A stretch of DNA of 45,935 nt from Paraburkholderia tagetis (GTDB taxonomy: Bacteria > Pseudomonadota > Gammaproteobacteria > Burkholderiales > Burkholderiaceae): positions 1 to 45,935 of the forward strand of contig NZ_JAKLJA010000046.1 of assembly GCF_022213065.1 (NCBI RefSeq), read 5' to 3'. Made by a program: the position numbers and the translations under genes. Every line of letters starts with the position of its first letter. Positions within the stretch are counted from its first letter, which is position 1. The notes beneath the pieces are model-generated. The model made no database searches. It was not told where the DNA came from and saw nothing but the letters and a program-made list of their open reading frames with translations. Below are positions 20,352 through 29,115 of the stretch, piece after piece.

Positions 20352-21035
20352 ATGGGCCAATATTTCCACCAGTTCCTGTTCGGCACCTATCCGTACATTT
20401 GTCTGGCGGTGCTGCTGTTCGGCTCGCTGGTACGGTTCGACCGCGAGCAATACACCTGGAAGAGCGACTCGTCGCAACTGCTGCGGCGCGGCGCGCTGCG
20501 CGTCGGCAGCAACCTCTTTCACTGGGGCATCCTGGTCGTGGCGATGGGTCACTTCGTGGGCTTTCTCGCGCCGCACTGGCTCGTGGCGCCGTTCATCTCG
20601 GCGTCCATGCACCAGTTGCTTGCGATGGTCGCGGGCGGCACCGCGGGCTTCTTCGCCATCATCGGACTCACGATGCTGATCGCGCGGCGCCTCGGCGATG
20701 CGCGCATCCGCCACAACAGCAGGACGTGGGACATCGTGATCGTGTTGATGCTGTGGGTGCAGCTCGCGCTGGGACTCGGCACCGTGGTGCTCTCGGCGGG
20801 CCACATGGACGGCGCGATGTTCGAGCAGCTCACCGACTACGTGAAGGGCGTCGTGACGTTCCGCGGCAACATCGCCGGTCTGCTCGACGGCGTGCCGCTC
20901 GTCTACCAGACGCACATCGCGCTCGGCTTCACGATCTTCCTCGTTTCGCCGTTCACGCGCATGGTGCACATCTGGAGCGGCATCGCTTCGGTGGCCTATC
21001 TGCTGCGTCCGTACCAGCTCGTGCGCAAGCGCTGA
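20352..21035 (+). CDS. narI: Respiratory nitrate reductase gamma subunit (cytochrome b)
   Basis: A 227-residue, five-helix membrane subunit that oxidises quinol and anchors NarGH. His57 and His67 (LFHWGILVVAMGHFVGF) and His188 and His206 (THIALGF, RMVHIW) fit the four ligands of the two b hemes. AAGGAG lies just before the ATG. It follows narJ by 52 bp and precedes ppiC by 22 bp in the same operon. Confidence 0.97.
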   Translation: MGQYFHQFLFGTYPYICLAVLLFGSLVRFDREQYTWKSDSSQLLRRGALRVGSNLFHWGILVVAMGHFVGFLAPHWLVAPFISASMHQLLAMVAGGTAGFFAIIGLTMLIARRLGDARIRHNSRTWDIVIVLMLWVQLALGLGTVVLSAGHMDGAMFEQLTDYVKGVVTFRGNIAGLLDGVPLVYQTHIALGFTIFLVSPFTRMVHIWSGIASVAYLLRPYQLVRKR

Positions 21036-21057
21036 AACGACTCAAGGAGACACGTGC

Positions 21058-21864
21058 ATGAATGCCGATAGTACCGGTAACCAAGCCGTGGCGGGCGCCG
21101 GGTTGACTGCGCCCGCACGCGTGAACCATGTGGAAATCGATCTGCAAGCCATCGCCGAGGAAAGCCGCCATCACGCCGACGATCCCGATCCGCCGCTCGC
21201 GGCGCGCCGCGCGCTGGTGGTGCGCGAGTTGCTGCGCCAGCGCGCGGTGGAGCTAGCGCTGATCGATGCCACGAGCCCGCTCGACGACGACGCCCTCGAA
21301 ACCCTGCTCGCACGCGAACTGCGGGTGCCGGAGCCGACGCCCGAGGACTGCCGGCGCTTTTATGAGCAGCACCCCACGCGCTTCATCCGCAACGAGATCG
21401 TCTACGCGAGCCATATTCTCTTTGCCGTGACGGACCGCGTGCCGCTCGCGCTGCTGCGCCAGAAAGCCGAGGAAACGCTCAATGCGCTGCTGGCCGCGCC
21501 GGACACCTTCGAGGCGCGCGCCCGCGAACTTTCGAACTGCCCCTCGGCGGGCGTGGGCGGCAGCCTCGGCCAGTTGATGCGCGGCGACACCGTGCCCGAG
21601 TTCCAGAGCGCGCTGTTCGACAACCCGGACGAGGGCCTGCTGCCTCGTCTCGTGCGCACGCGCTACGGATTTCACCTCGTGCGCATCGATCGGCGCGTGG
21701 CGGGCGAGCCGGTTGCATTCGAGGCTGCCGCCGGCGACATCGCGCGCTTTCTCGCGGAGCGGGTGCGCCACAAGGCGATTCAGCAATACGTATCGATTCT
21801 GGCATCCGGGGCCTCGCTCGAAAATGCCGCCGTCGATGCAGCGGCGAGCCCACTGGTTCAATGA
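21058..21864 (+). CDS. PpiC-type (parvulin) peptidyl-prolyl isomerase
   Basis: A 268-residue protein with a parvulin domain at about 115-215: YASHILFAV, LSNCPSAGVGGSLGQLMRGD, VPEFQSALFDN and VRTRYGFHLVRID. No signal peptide is seen, so it is probably cytoplasmic. The N-terminal helix region resembles the NifM/PpiC-type arrangement. ppiC genes commonly follow narI in betaproteobacteria and are presumed to aid folding or maturation of the reductase; that role is inferred. The stop overlaps a possible ATG of narK. Confidence 0.9.
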   Translation: MNADSTGNQAVAGAGLTAPARVNHVEIDLQAIAEESRHHADDPDPPLAARRALVVRELLRQRAVELALIDATSPLDDDALETLLARELRVPEPTPEDCRRFYEQHPTRFIRNEIVYASHILFAVTDRVPLALLRQKAEETLNALLAAPDTFEARARELSNCPSAGVGGSLGQLMRGDTVPEFQSALFDNPDEGLLPRLVRTRYGFHLVRIDRRVAGEPVAFEAAAGDIARFLAERVRHKAIQQYVSILASGASLENAAVDAAASPLVQ

Positions 21865-21887
21865 GCCGTACAGCACTGGGAGACGAC

Positions 21888-23168
21888 ATGAATACACGTA
21901 ACAAACCAGCCCAGACCGCTGCCGCCGCACCCGAGGTCGCAGACGCCAAGGCATGGTCCGTGCTGCTCGCGAGCACGCTCGCGTTCCTGGTCTGCTTCGT
22001 GGTGTGGATGATGTTTGGCGTGCTTGGCGTGGGCTTGCGCGACGAGCTCAAGCTCAACAGCACCGAGTTCGGCTTGCTCACGGCGACGCCGGTGCTGACC
22101 GGCGCCGTGATGCGGCTTCCGCTGGGCACCTGGACCGACCGTTTTGGCGGGCGCATCGTCATGACGATCCTGCTCGTGGTCTGCGCCGTGCCCGTCTATA
22201 TCATCAGTTATGCAGATCAGTTCTGGCAATTTCTCGTCATCGGCCTCTTTCTCGGCTGCGTGGGCGCCTCGTTCGCGGTGGGCACGCCCTATGTCGCGCG
22301 CTTCTTTCCGCCCAAACAACGCGGCTTCGCGATGGGTTTTTTTGGCGCGGGCACCGTGGGCGCAGCGGTCAATCTGTTCGTGACGCCAGTACTCACAAAG
22401 CTCTACGGCTGGCGTTTCGTGCCGCGCGTTTATGCCGTCGCGCTGCTCGTGACCGCCGTGATCTTCTGGCTGGGCTCCGCGCGCGACCCCGGCGCGGGCA
22501 AGGCGAACGGCTCGTGGCTCGACGCGTTCAAGGTGCTCGGCGATTCCCGCGTCTGGCGCCTGTGCCAGTACTACTCGATCACATTCGGCGGGTTCACGGC
22601 ACTTTCGCTGTGGATTCCTCAATATCTGAAAGCCGAATACGGCATGTCACTGGTAATGGCTTCCGCGTTTGCGGCGGGTTTCTCCCTGCCGGGATCGGTG
22701 CTGCGGGCCGTGGGCGGCATCCTCGCCGACAAGCTCGGCGCGCATGCCGTCACGTGGTGGGGCCTGTGGGTCGCGTGGATTTGCCTGTTCATTCTCTCGT
22801 ATCCGGCCACCGATTTCGTAATCCATACCATCGACGGCACTGCCACGCTGCATATCAGCATGCCAGTCGCGGGTTTCGTCGCGCTCACGTTCGTGCTGGG
22901 CGCCGTGTTCGCGTTCGGCATGGCCTCGACCTTCAAGTACGTGGCCGACGACTTTCCCACCAACATGGGTGTGGTGACCGGCATCGTGGGTCTCGCAGGC
23001 GGGCTGGGCGGCTTCCTGCTGCCGATCCTGTTCGGCGCGCTGCTCGATCTGCTCAAGATACGCTCGAGCTGCTTCATGCTGCTTTACGGCGTCGTGTCGG
23101 TCTCACTCATCCTCATCTACATTTCCGAAATCAAGCGCGCGTCGATCCTGGGCATCGCAAGACAATAA
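21888..23168 (+). CDS. narK: NarK-type nitrate/nitrite transporter (MFS)
   Basis: A 426-residue major facilitator with about 12 membrane segments. NarK-family motifs include VVWMMFGVLGVGLRDELKL, TDRFGGRI, PPKQRGFAMGFFGAGTVGAA and GVVTGIVGLAGGLGGFLLP, the nitrate-signature region. It fits the NarK1 type (nitrate/proton symport) by length, but transport mode is inferred. ATG at 21888 has GGGAG upstream; an ATG at 21861 overlapping ppiC is the alternative. An ISL3 element is inserted exactly at its stop codon, and the duplicated target keeps the TAA, so the protein is intact. Confidence 0.95.
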   Translation: MNTRNKPAQTAAAAPEVADAKAWSVLLASTLAFLVCFVVWMMFGVLGVGLRDELKLNSTEFGLLTATPVLTGAVMRLPLGTWTDRFGGRIVMTILLVVCAVPVYIISYADQFWQFLVIGLFLGCVGASFAVGTPYVARFFPPKQRGFAMGFFGAGTVGAAVNLFVTPVLTKLYGWRFVPRVYAVALLVTAVIFWLGSARDPGAGKANGSWLDAFKVLGDSRVWRLCQYYSITFGGFTALSLWIPQYLKAEYGMSLVMASAFAAGFSLPGSVLRAVGGILADKLGAHAVTWWGLWVAWICLFILSYPATDFVIHTIDGTATLHISMPVAGFVALTFVLGAVFAFGMASTFKYVADDFPTNMGVVTGIVGLAGGLGGFLLPILFGALLDLLKIRSSCFMLLYGVVSVSLILIYISEIKRASILGIARQ

Positions 23169-23173
23169 TTGTG
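23166..23173. repeat. Left 8-bp target duplication of the ISL3 element
   Basis: ATAATTGT directly precedes the left end of the element and is repeated exactly at 24489-24496. Its third base is the last base of the narK stop codon TAA (23166-23168). Confidence 0.92.
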
Positions 23174-24488
23174 GCTCTTTTGAAATTCAAATGGGTTATG
23201 CGGTATGCGGGTTGATCGAAGTGAAGTTGAGCTTGCCAGCGATCAGGAACAGCACGGTACGCATGGTTTCGATATTCGCGTAGCCACGAGCGCGTCGCTT
23301 GGCGGCCTGAAACAGGCCGTTGATCGCTTCCAGAAAGCCGTTGGTCTGGCGCGTCTGTGTCCATGCGACGATGCCGTCGAAGTGTTTTCGGATCATGCGG
23401 GCGACCTCCTTCATGGGCTCAACCTTGGAACGCATTACGTTGGTACACCACTGCTCAAGCATCTCGGAAACGACGTTGATCTGCTTGCGATCCAGGATCT
23501 CGCGCAACTGCTCCCGATAGAGCCAGGCACGGGCCGTACGCTTCGTTGTGACGTTCGCGACCAGTGCATCGAGATCGGCGCGCTGTGCCGCATTGAGGCG
23601 GTCACGGTCCTTGAGCAACGCCCAACGCAAACCCTTGAGTTCGGGATCGGTCTTCTGTTCGAGCCGCCGGGTCTTGTCCAGTGCAACCGACGCCTGGGCG
23701 ACGACGTGGAACTTGTCGAAGGTGATGCGGGCATTGGGCAAATGTTCGCTGACGCCCTTGATGAAGGCGGGAGACATGTCGATGCTGACCGAGGTGATCT
23801 GTTCGGGCTTTGCAAGGTGCGCTCGCAGGTGAGCGGCGAACGCTTTGACGGTGGCGGCATCCTTGCCGTCGGTGACGAACACGACCTTGCGTTCGTCGGC
23901 GTCAGCCACCAGCGTCAGATAGTTGTGCCCCTTTCTATAGGAGGTCTCATCCACGGCGGCACTGGTCATGCCGGACAAGTCGATCGCGGCCAGCGCCAGT
24001 TCGACATAGCGCTTGCAGATCGCATGCACGCGGTGCCACGATTCGCCAACGGCGCGGGCTACGGCTGCAAAGGGCATCTGTTGGGCGAGCGTGAGCACCA
24101 TCGCCTCGAACAGCAGCGTGAAACCGCTGAGCTTGCCGGCCCAATCGGGCTCGACGAGCACCACGCGGCCGTCGGGCAGCTTCACGCGCGGCGTGCGCAC
24201 TTCGAGGTAGCAGTCATGCTGAAAAAAATTCAGGTGCCGGTAACGCTTGACGATGGTGTCATGCACGGGATGCACGCCGGTCACCTCAGGATGCGCGAAG
24301 CGGCTTCCAGCGGTGAAGTCGATCTGAATCGTCAGCAGCTTGGTGGTCGCGTCGAAATCGACGCCGCTCACGAACCATGGATCACTTACACCCAATGCGG
24401 CTTCGAACAGCTTGCTGTGCATGACCTGCCTTCGTCTTGGTTATGGATAAACCGGGACGATACCACCCACTGAAAATTCAACAGAGGC
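23174..24488 (-). mobile_element. Complete ISL3-family insertion sequence (1315 bp)
   Basis: The ends begin GGCTCTTTTGAAATTCAAAT (left) and, on the complement, GCCTCTGTTGAATTTTCAGT (right). They match at 17 of the first 24 positions and both reach TGGGT. The element is flanked by a perfect 8-bp duplication, the size known for ISL3. One intact transposase gene runs antisense to nar. It lies directly behind narK and cuts that operon from whatever followed. The perfect duplication suggests a recent insertion. Confidence 0.93.
23196..24422 (-). CDS. ISL3-family transposase
   Basis: A 408-residue transposase, full-length. It begins MHSKLFEAALGV; DDE-type segments include SVSIDMSPAFIKGVSEHLPN (about 215) and KFHVVAQASVALDKTRR, and the C-terminal helix region NGFLEAINGLFQAAKRRARG contains the conserved E and the signature GLFQAAKRRARGY of this family. 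The usual N-terminal zinc-finger part is short. No frameshift or stop is seen, so the element may be active. Confidence 0.95.
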   Translation of the reverse strand: MHSKLFEAALGVSDPWFVSGVDFDATTKLLTIQIDFTAGSRFAHPEVTGVHPVHDTIVKRYRHLNFFQHDCYLEVRTPRVKLPDGRVVLVEPDWAGKLSGFTLLFEAMVLTLAQQMPFAAVARAVGESWHRVHAICKRYVELALAAIDLSGMTSAAVDETSYRKGHNYLTLVADADERKVVFVTDGKDAATVKAFAAHLRAHLAKPEQITSVSIDMSPAFIKGVSEHLPNARITFDKFHVVAQASVALDKTRRLEQKTDPELKGLRWALLKDRDRLNAAQRADLDALVANVTTKRTARAWLYREQLREILDRKQINVVSEMLEQWCTNVMRSKVEPMKEVARMIRKHFDGIVAWTQTRQTNGFLEAINGLFQAAKRRARGYANIETMRTVLFLIAGKLNFTSINPHTA

Positions 24489-24496
24489 ATAATTGT
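24489..24496. repeat. Right 8-bp target duplication of the ISL3 element
   Basis: ATAATTGT, identical to 23166-23173. Before insertion narK would have read through this site as ...GACAATAATTGTCTCC. Confidence 0.92.
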
Positions 24497-25159
24497 CTCC
24501 GGCCGCCCAATCAGGCTGCAACCGCTAGACTTCATATTGGCGTTAGCGACGTCACGATATTCAAATGTGGGGGATGTGCGCACGATCAGGCGAATGTGCG
24601 TTTGCAGTAAGGGTTGTCAACAGGCTATACGATCGCTGCGAACGGGCCGTCCGGATGCGACAGGCGGCGGCTGATCGCAATGCTCGGCGACCCGTCACCC
24701 ACCCGGATTGCCCCGCTGCATCACAGTGTAAATGGCGTTGTTAGCGGTACCGGAAAAGTCGTTGCGCTTGACGCGCGTGACCGTATGCACAGACGCCCCG
24801 CCAAACACAAGCGGCAAATCGAGGCTCTCGCGCGTCGGGTTGCTTAGCCAGAGCAAGAAGCAATGCCTCGCCAACTCAGCCGAGGTCAGTCAGATGACTT
24901 CTCTGCCCGCGAAAACGTGCAATTCTCAGTCAAATTTTTGAGAGAATTTTCCTTAAAAATCAACGACACAACTATACGACTAGCCTCAATGCCCAAGATC
25001 CACACCGTGAAAATCCCTGCAAATCAACGACGGCACTATACAACTTTATTTTCACTCACCACGGTGAGAGTCCCTGGTAGCGGATCGATCTAACCTGTCG
25101 ACCGTCCGAAGCGCGAACGTTTGACGCAGACGGGAATACGGTTCACGACCAAGGAAATT
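24497..25159. other. Stretch without a recognised gene
   Basis: About 660 bp of sequence downstream of narK before the ISL3 insertion. Open frames are short and of poor composition. From about 24925 it becomes AT-rich and contains two imperfect tandem copies described separately. I see no convincing gene or RNA. Confidence 0.45.
24957..25079. repeat. Two imperfect tandem copies, about 64 bp period
   Basis: Copy 1 starts AAATCAACGACACAACTATAC at 24957 and copy 2 starts AAATCAACGACGGCACTATAC at 25021; only a few positions differ in this part. Each copy also ends with a related block, CACCGTGAAAATCCCTG and CACGGTGAGAGTCCCTG. The middle parts diverge. The nature is unknown; possibilities are protein-binding sites or the remains of an element end. 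Confidence 0.5.
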
Positions 25160-25216
25160 AGGATAGGGGCAGGCCTCGCGGCCCGACCCCTCCTGCACCA
25201 CCGTGCGTACGGGTCG
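25160..25216 (-). other. Possible group II intron 3' end (domains V-VI remnant)
   Basis: On the minus strand, CCCGTACGCACGGTGGTG is followed by GGAGGGGTCGGGCC, GCGA, GGCCTGCCCCT and ATCC. The CGTACGCACGGT..GGGAGG pattern followed by a strong hairpin resembles the end of domain V and domain VI of bacterial group II introns. The rest of an intron is not present. It abuts an IS3 orfA fragment in the same orientation. Call made from remembered pattern only. Confidence 0.35.
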
Positions 25217-25405
25217 CTTTCCAGTTGTAGTAGGTCGCTTCCGAGATGCCGTACTTGCGGCACAGCTCCGCCGGCTTCAGGCCAGCCTCAGCTTCCTTCA
25301 AGATGCCGATGATTTGTTCTTCGGTGAATCGCTTTTTCATTGCCGATCCTCTCTGGAACGGACTCTACACCGTCACCGTACTAAGTAAACGCGGGGAGCA
25401 GGTCA
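25213..25405 (-). mobile_element. IS3-family fragment with truncated orfA
   Basis: The minus strand codes MKKRFTEEQIIGILKEAEAG, then LKPAELCRKYGISEATYYNW (25340 down to about 25217), the HTH start of an IS3-family (IS407-like) OrfA. It breaks off after YYNWKA, where normal copies continue for another 40 or so residues. The outer end near 25405 reads TGACCTGCTCCCC on the complement, a plausible terminal repeat. orfB is absent. A small relic, not mobile by itself. Confidence 0.75.
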
Positions 25406-25784
25406 AACAGTCTGGTTCCCGCAAATGGGTAGCCCTGGAATTGTCATGTACTCCTCTGGACATTGGCCTGGTGCCGGCGGGTTCGTGGAGCTCGACTTGA
25501 GCGAGGGGCGACTGCCAGATCAGCAGCACTCGCCTTGATCCTGATGGGTGACTGGTGCGGATCAGTTCCGCAGCCAGACAGACGAGAAACCGGGCGCGTC
25601 ATCATGCGTTTCGCAGCGCGGTGTGGTGATGACAGATTTGCCGTGCGACGTAACTTGAGGCCTCGGGTGGATTCATTTACCTCTTAACCTTGGCCTTTCA
25701 ATGGGTGACATCTTTGCTTTGTTCTATGGCAGAGTGAAGTAGCTCTTGGCGAGCCGCATGTTCCTCCTTCGGGTGGCGCCAATC
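25406..25784. other. Stretch without a recognised gene
   Basis: About 380 bp between the IS3 relic and the glycine-rich membrane protein gene. No open frame with a domain or good start, and no repeat noticed. Confidence 0.4.
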
Positions 25785-26390
25785 TCAGTTCGTGGCCGCA
25801 TTAGACCTTGCGGGCCTGGAAACACCGTCTTTTACAGGATTCACCATTTTCGTGGGATCGAAGTCCGCCAACTTACCGTCCTTCCAGAGACCGCTGAACT
25901 CTTCGATATCCTCACCGTTTGCTTCACGCAATACACGCGCCGCCTGAAATTGCTGGTCGGCGTTGACATGGACGGCAAGGAGCACGCCGGATTCGCGCTC
26001 GTGAGGCACGGCCGAAACGGCGGGCTGATCGGTGCGCTGTTCGCCACGCGTCATCAACAGCGCGCCGCCCAGTGTGCCGATGCATGCGCCGACAGCGGTC
26101 GCGACCGGTAGCACCAGAAGCGAGTGAAAGAGCACGATCGTCAGCACGCCGGCCACCAGCGCCCCAACGATCGCACCGAATTCACCGCCGCCTGTCGCTC
26201 CAAGGCCTGCAGGCCGCGCCTGAGGATCGGCAAATTCGTCGCCGCCGAGGGGAAACCGGTCGTGCTGGCCACCGGGATTCACATAGAACTCGGCGACATC
26301 CTCGGCGACGAAGCCGCTCATCAATAGCTTCGACTTTGCCGCGTCTGCGGCGTCAAACGTGGTAAAGCGTGCTGCGACGATCTGTGACAT
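25785..26390 (-). CDS. Glycine-rich membrane protein of unknown function
   Basis: A 201-residue protein. The N-terminal part (SQIVAARFTTFDAADAAKSK, then LLMSGFVAEDVAEFYVNPGG) is a ferredoxin-like fold of the kind that precedes glycine-zipper segments. Residues about 70-125 form two hydrophobic, Gly-rich helices (GAIVGALVAGVLTIVLFHSL; VGACIGTLGGALLM). A soluble tail follows. GGGAG precedes the ATG at 26390. Similar proteins are common in Burkholderiaceae but their function is not known to me; a stress or envelope role would be guesswork. Confidence 0.75.
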   Translation of the reverse strand: MSQIVAARFTTFDAADAAKSKLLMSGFVAEDVAEFYVNPGGQHDRFPLGGDEFADPQARPAGLGATGGGEFGAIVGALVAGVLTIVLFHSLLVLPVATAVGACIGTLGGALLMTRGEQRTDQPAVSAVPHERESGVLLAVHVNADQQFQAARVLREANGEDIEEFSGLWKDGKLADFDPTKMVNPVKDGVSRPARSNAATN

Positions 26391-26640
26391 GGCTGACTCC
26401 CTTTGGCAGTCAGATTCCTTGGGTGCACGAGGTGAATCCGTTCGTCGCCGTGGCGATTGCACATGGCTGAGCGCGCAAGCTACGGGAATTCGACGTCTTG
26501 CATCGATCCGCACTTGTCGTTCCGCCGGATCTCATCGGTCTGCACCTTATCGGCGGCATGCGAATTACACGACTATCACCGCCATTCCGGGATTATTTTT
26601 GCTTGCACGTAACAGGCCGCATCCACTTCAGGAGACTGAC

Positions 26641-26691
26641 ATGCTTCATTACGCGGGTTGTCTTTTTGTAACTATTCAGCAGGCGGCATAG
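26641..26691 (+). pseudogene. DUF1328 membrane protein remnant (first residues only)
   Basis: A good site (CAGGAGACTGAC) precedes ATG and the frame MLHYAGCLFVTIQQAA then stops. Small membrane proteins of DUF1328 begin MLxYAvvFfvIAlIA, so this looks like the start of such a gene with its body lost. Confidence is limited by the very short match. Confidence 0.4.
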
Positions 26692-26760
26692 GCGAGAGCA
26701 CGTTGCCGGCGAACGCGATTCAAAATCTGCAGGATTGTCTCCGCCGACATTCAGGTTCTG

Positions 26761-28355
26761 TCATGCAGTTGCGTCGATCAAACCCATCATGCGTGCGGTA
26801 TCCGCCGCCGGCAGCGCTGTGCGCAGCGCCATGATCAGCACCAGCAGGCTCCAGACCGCAACGCACAGCACACCCCATCCAAAATCGAGTACGCCTTTGC
26901 CGCCGCCGATGCCGCTCAACCAGGACAGGATCCACATGCCGCCGAACCATGGCAGTAGCCACGCAATATGCCGCCAGCCGAATTCGCTGGCGGGCTTCCG
27001 CGCCACGAAGTGGTGGTGCAGGGCGTACAGGATGAAACCGATCGCAACAATCGCAAAGAGGAACGAGTTCGTCCGGAAGCCGGTCCAGTAGATCACCCAG
27101 TTGCTGCAGATGAACGCCGCCGGCGCAATCAGCCATGCCCCCTTCAGGCGGAACGGCCGCGCGAGATCCGGCATGCTATGGCGCAGAACGAGCAGCGCGA
27201 TCGGGCCCAGACCGTAGGTGAGCACGGTGATCGAGGTAATGTAGTTCACCATCTGCTGCCAGGCAGGGAATGGCAGCAGGAACACCGCGCCGACGATCCA
27301 CATCACCAGCACGGCGACCCATGGCACGCGGTTCGCATTCAGCCTGACAAGCGTACGTGGGCCCGCATCCATTTCGCCGATCGCGAACAGGATGCGTGAG
27401 CCGCCCGTCACGTACATCAGACCGGTGCCGCCTGGCGAGATATAGGCATCGATGTAGAGCAGCGTGGCCATCCAGCCGAGGCCCAGCGTCGCGGCGAGGC
27501 CCGCGAATGGCCCCATCTGTCCGGTGTAGCTCAGATGCGCCCAGCCATGAGCCAGGTCGGCCGGCGCCAGCGCGTACAGGAACGCCACCTGCAGCAGGAT
27601 GTAGAGGATCGCCGCCAGCACCACCGGGCCCATGACCGCGAGCGGAATGTTGCGGCCGGGATTGGCGCTTTCGCCTCCGAGGTCGATCGCGGTGCGGAAG
27701 CCGAGATAGCTGAAGATGATCCCGGCTGCCGGCAGCGCGGTGAACACGCCGGTAGCCTTGTAGCCGGTCGGGTCCGCGGCCATCACGTTCTGCTCGCGGC
27801 GAACAGCACGACCACGGTCAGCAGCGGCACGAAGAGCTTCCACCAGGTCACCGTTGAATTGACGTTCAGCAACCAGCGGACGGTCATCAGGTTCAATACG
27901 GCCATGATCCCGAGCAGAATGGCGCAGGTCACAAACCCCGTGGGGGTCAGCAACCCTTCGCCGCCGGGCTGGATGAAGTACGGCAGATAGTTGTTCGCGT
28001 AGGTGACGATGGCCTCGGACTCGACTGCTGGTACCGGCACATACGCGAGAAACAGCATCCAGCTCCATATCCGTCCCATGCCGTCGCCGTGACTGGCGTG
28101 ACTCATGTGCACGAGCGCACCGCTGCGCGGAAACAGTGCGGAGAGTCCCGCAAAGCACAGCGCGATCAGCATGATGATGATCGCGCCGGCCACCCAGCTC
28201 CAGATGCTGAGCGGTCCTGCGATCTTCGATGCATGAAACGCGCCGAAGAGCCACCCGGAGCCGACGATGCTCGTCGTGCTCGCGAACAGCAGCCCGATGT
28301 TGCCGGCATCCCTGCGCAGGGTTCCGGACGCGTTTGATCGTGCTACTTCAGCCAT
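26761..28355 (-). pseudogene. APC-superfamily amino acid permease, frameshifted
   Basis: The 5' part (28355 to about 27790) codes RDAGNIGLLFASTTSIVGSG, HMSHASHGDGMGRIWSWMLF and a run to LTVVVLFAAS; the 3' part (about 27790 to 26761) continues in another frame with VMAADPTGYKATGVFTALPA, FSYLGFRTAIDLGGESANPG and further helices. Together they make one transporter of about 530 residues with 12 or more segments. Removing two bases from GCGAGCAGAACGTGATG near 27788-27794 restores the frame. AGGAGG precedes the tandem ATGs at 28358 and 28355. The substrate is not readable. Either a recent inactivation or a sequence error. Confidence 0.82.
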
Positions 28356-28422
28356 CATGGCCTCCTGGTATTCCACCTTTGTCCACCAGGCATCAACGCG
28401 CAGCAGCAAAACAGCATGACGT

Positions 28423-28740
28423 CTACAGCCCCCAGATGATGTCGGCATTGTGTTTGCGGGCTTCACGCATCATGGCGAGAAACGGCCACGCCCGCTGCGA
28501 AAGGCCGCCGCCCGACGCCTTGCTGCGATCCCGGGAATACTGCAGCAATTCGAGCGCAAGCTCTGCCTTCTGGTCGTCCGAAATCGCCGCCTCGAGGCGG
28601 CGGATGGCAACAGGCAGCTCGTCGTGCAGGATGACGCCGCGCGTGTCGAGCCGCTTGCCGACGAGTCCGAGCAGATACTGGGCGAGATCTCTCAGCATCA
28701 CGACATCCGGCGCAGCAGTCGACTGAAACGTGACCAGCAT
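28423..28740 (-). CDS. DUF1840 domain protein
   Basis: A 105-residue protein covering a whole DUF1840 domain: MLVTFQSTAAPDVVMLRDLA, LLGLVGKRLDTRGVILHDEL and RRLEAAI, with the C-terminal FLAMMREARKHNADIIWGL. The family is small, cytoplasmic and of unknown function, common in betaproteobacteria. GGAGAACCGTC lies upstream of the start. It is followed by the permease pseudogene on the same strand. Confidence 0.85.
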   Translation of the reverse strand: MLVTFQSTAAPDVVMLRDLAQYLLGLVGKRLDTRGVILHDELPVAIRRLEAAISDDQKAELALELLQYSRDRSKASGGGLSQRAWPFLAMMREARKHNADIIWGL

Positions 28741-28963
28741 GACGGTTCTCCGTCGATTCCGTGTTGTCTGCCGACGGTGTGATCCGGGCTTCCCGTGCGA
28801 CTCCCCGCAGCAACCCCATCGGGCCTTCAGGATGACCGGATTCAGCGGATCGGGATCCGGCGCAACGTCCCCCCGGGATGTGTGCTATCCGCGGGAATCA
28901 TGCCTGTATTCCAGCGCGGACTGTGATCCTCAGGAGCCCGGCCACCAGAAGGCTTGCCTGTAT

Positions 28964-28986
28964 TTTATATCACAGTATGATATATT
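28964..28986. promoter_or_regulatory. Palindromic operator 1 of the MarR gene
   Basis: TTTATATC, seven bases, GATATATT. Seven of eight arm positions are symmetric. The same arms and spacing recur at 29061-29083. Likely a dimer-binding site for the MarR regulator encoded at 29116. Confidence 0.6.
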
Positions 28987-29060
28987 CAAGCGCAGGAAGT
29001 TCCGTTCAAGAATCCTGTGCCGGCACGGCTTGACGCAGCATTCGTCCAGAAACGATCCCG

Positions 29061-29083
29061 AATATATCGCGGCGTGATATATT
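29061..29083. promoter_or_regulatory. Palindromic operator 2 of the MarR gene
   Basis: AATATATC, seven bases, GATATATT: a perfect 8-bp inverted repeat. It ends 32 bp before the MarR start codon, in position to cover the promoter. It shares arms and spacing with operator 1, 97 bp upstream. Confidence 0.68.
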
Positions 29084-29115
29084 CGTTATCCTTAGCAAAA
29101 TATGAGGGATTTGCG

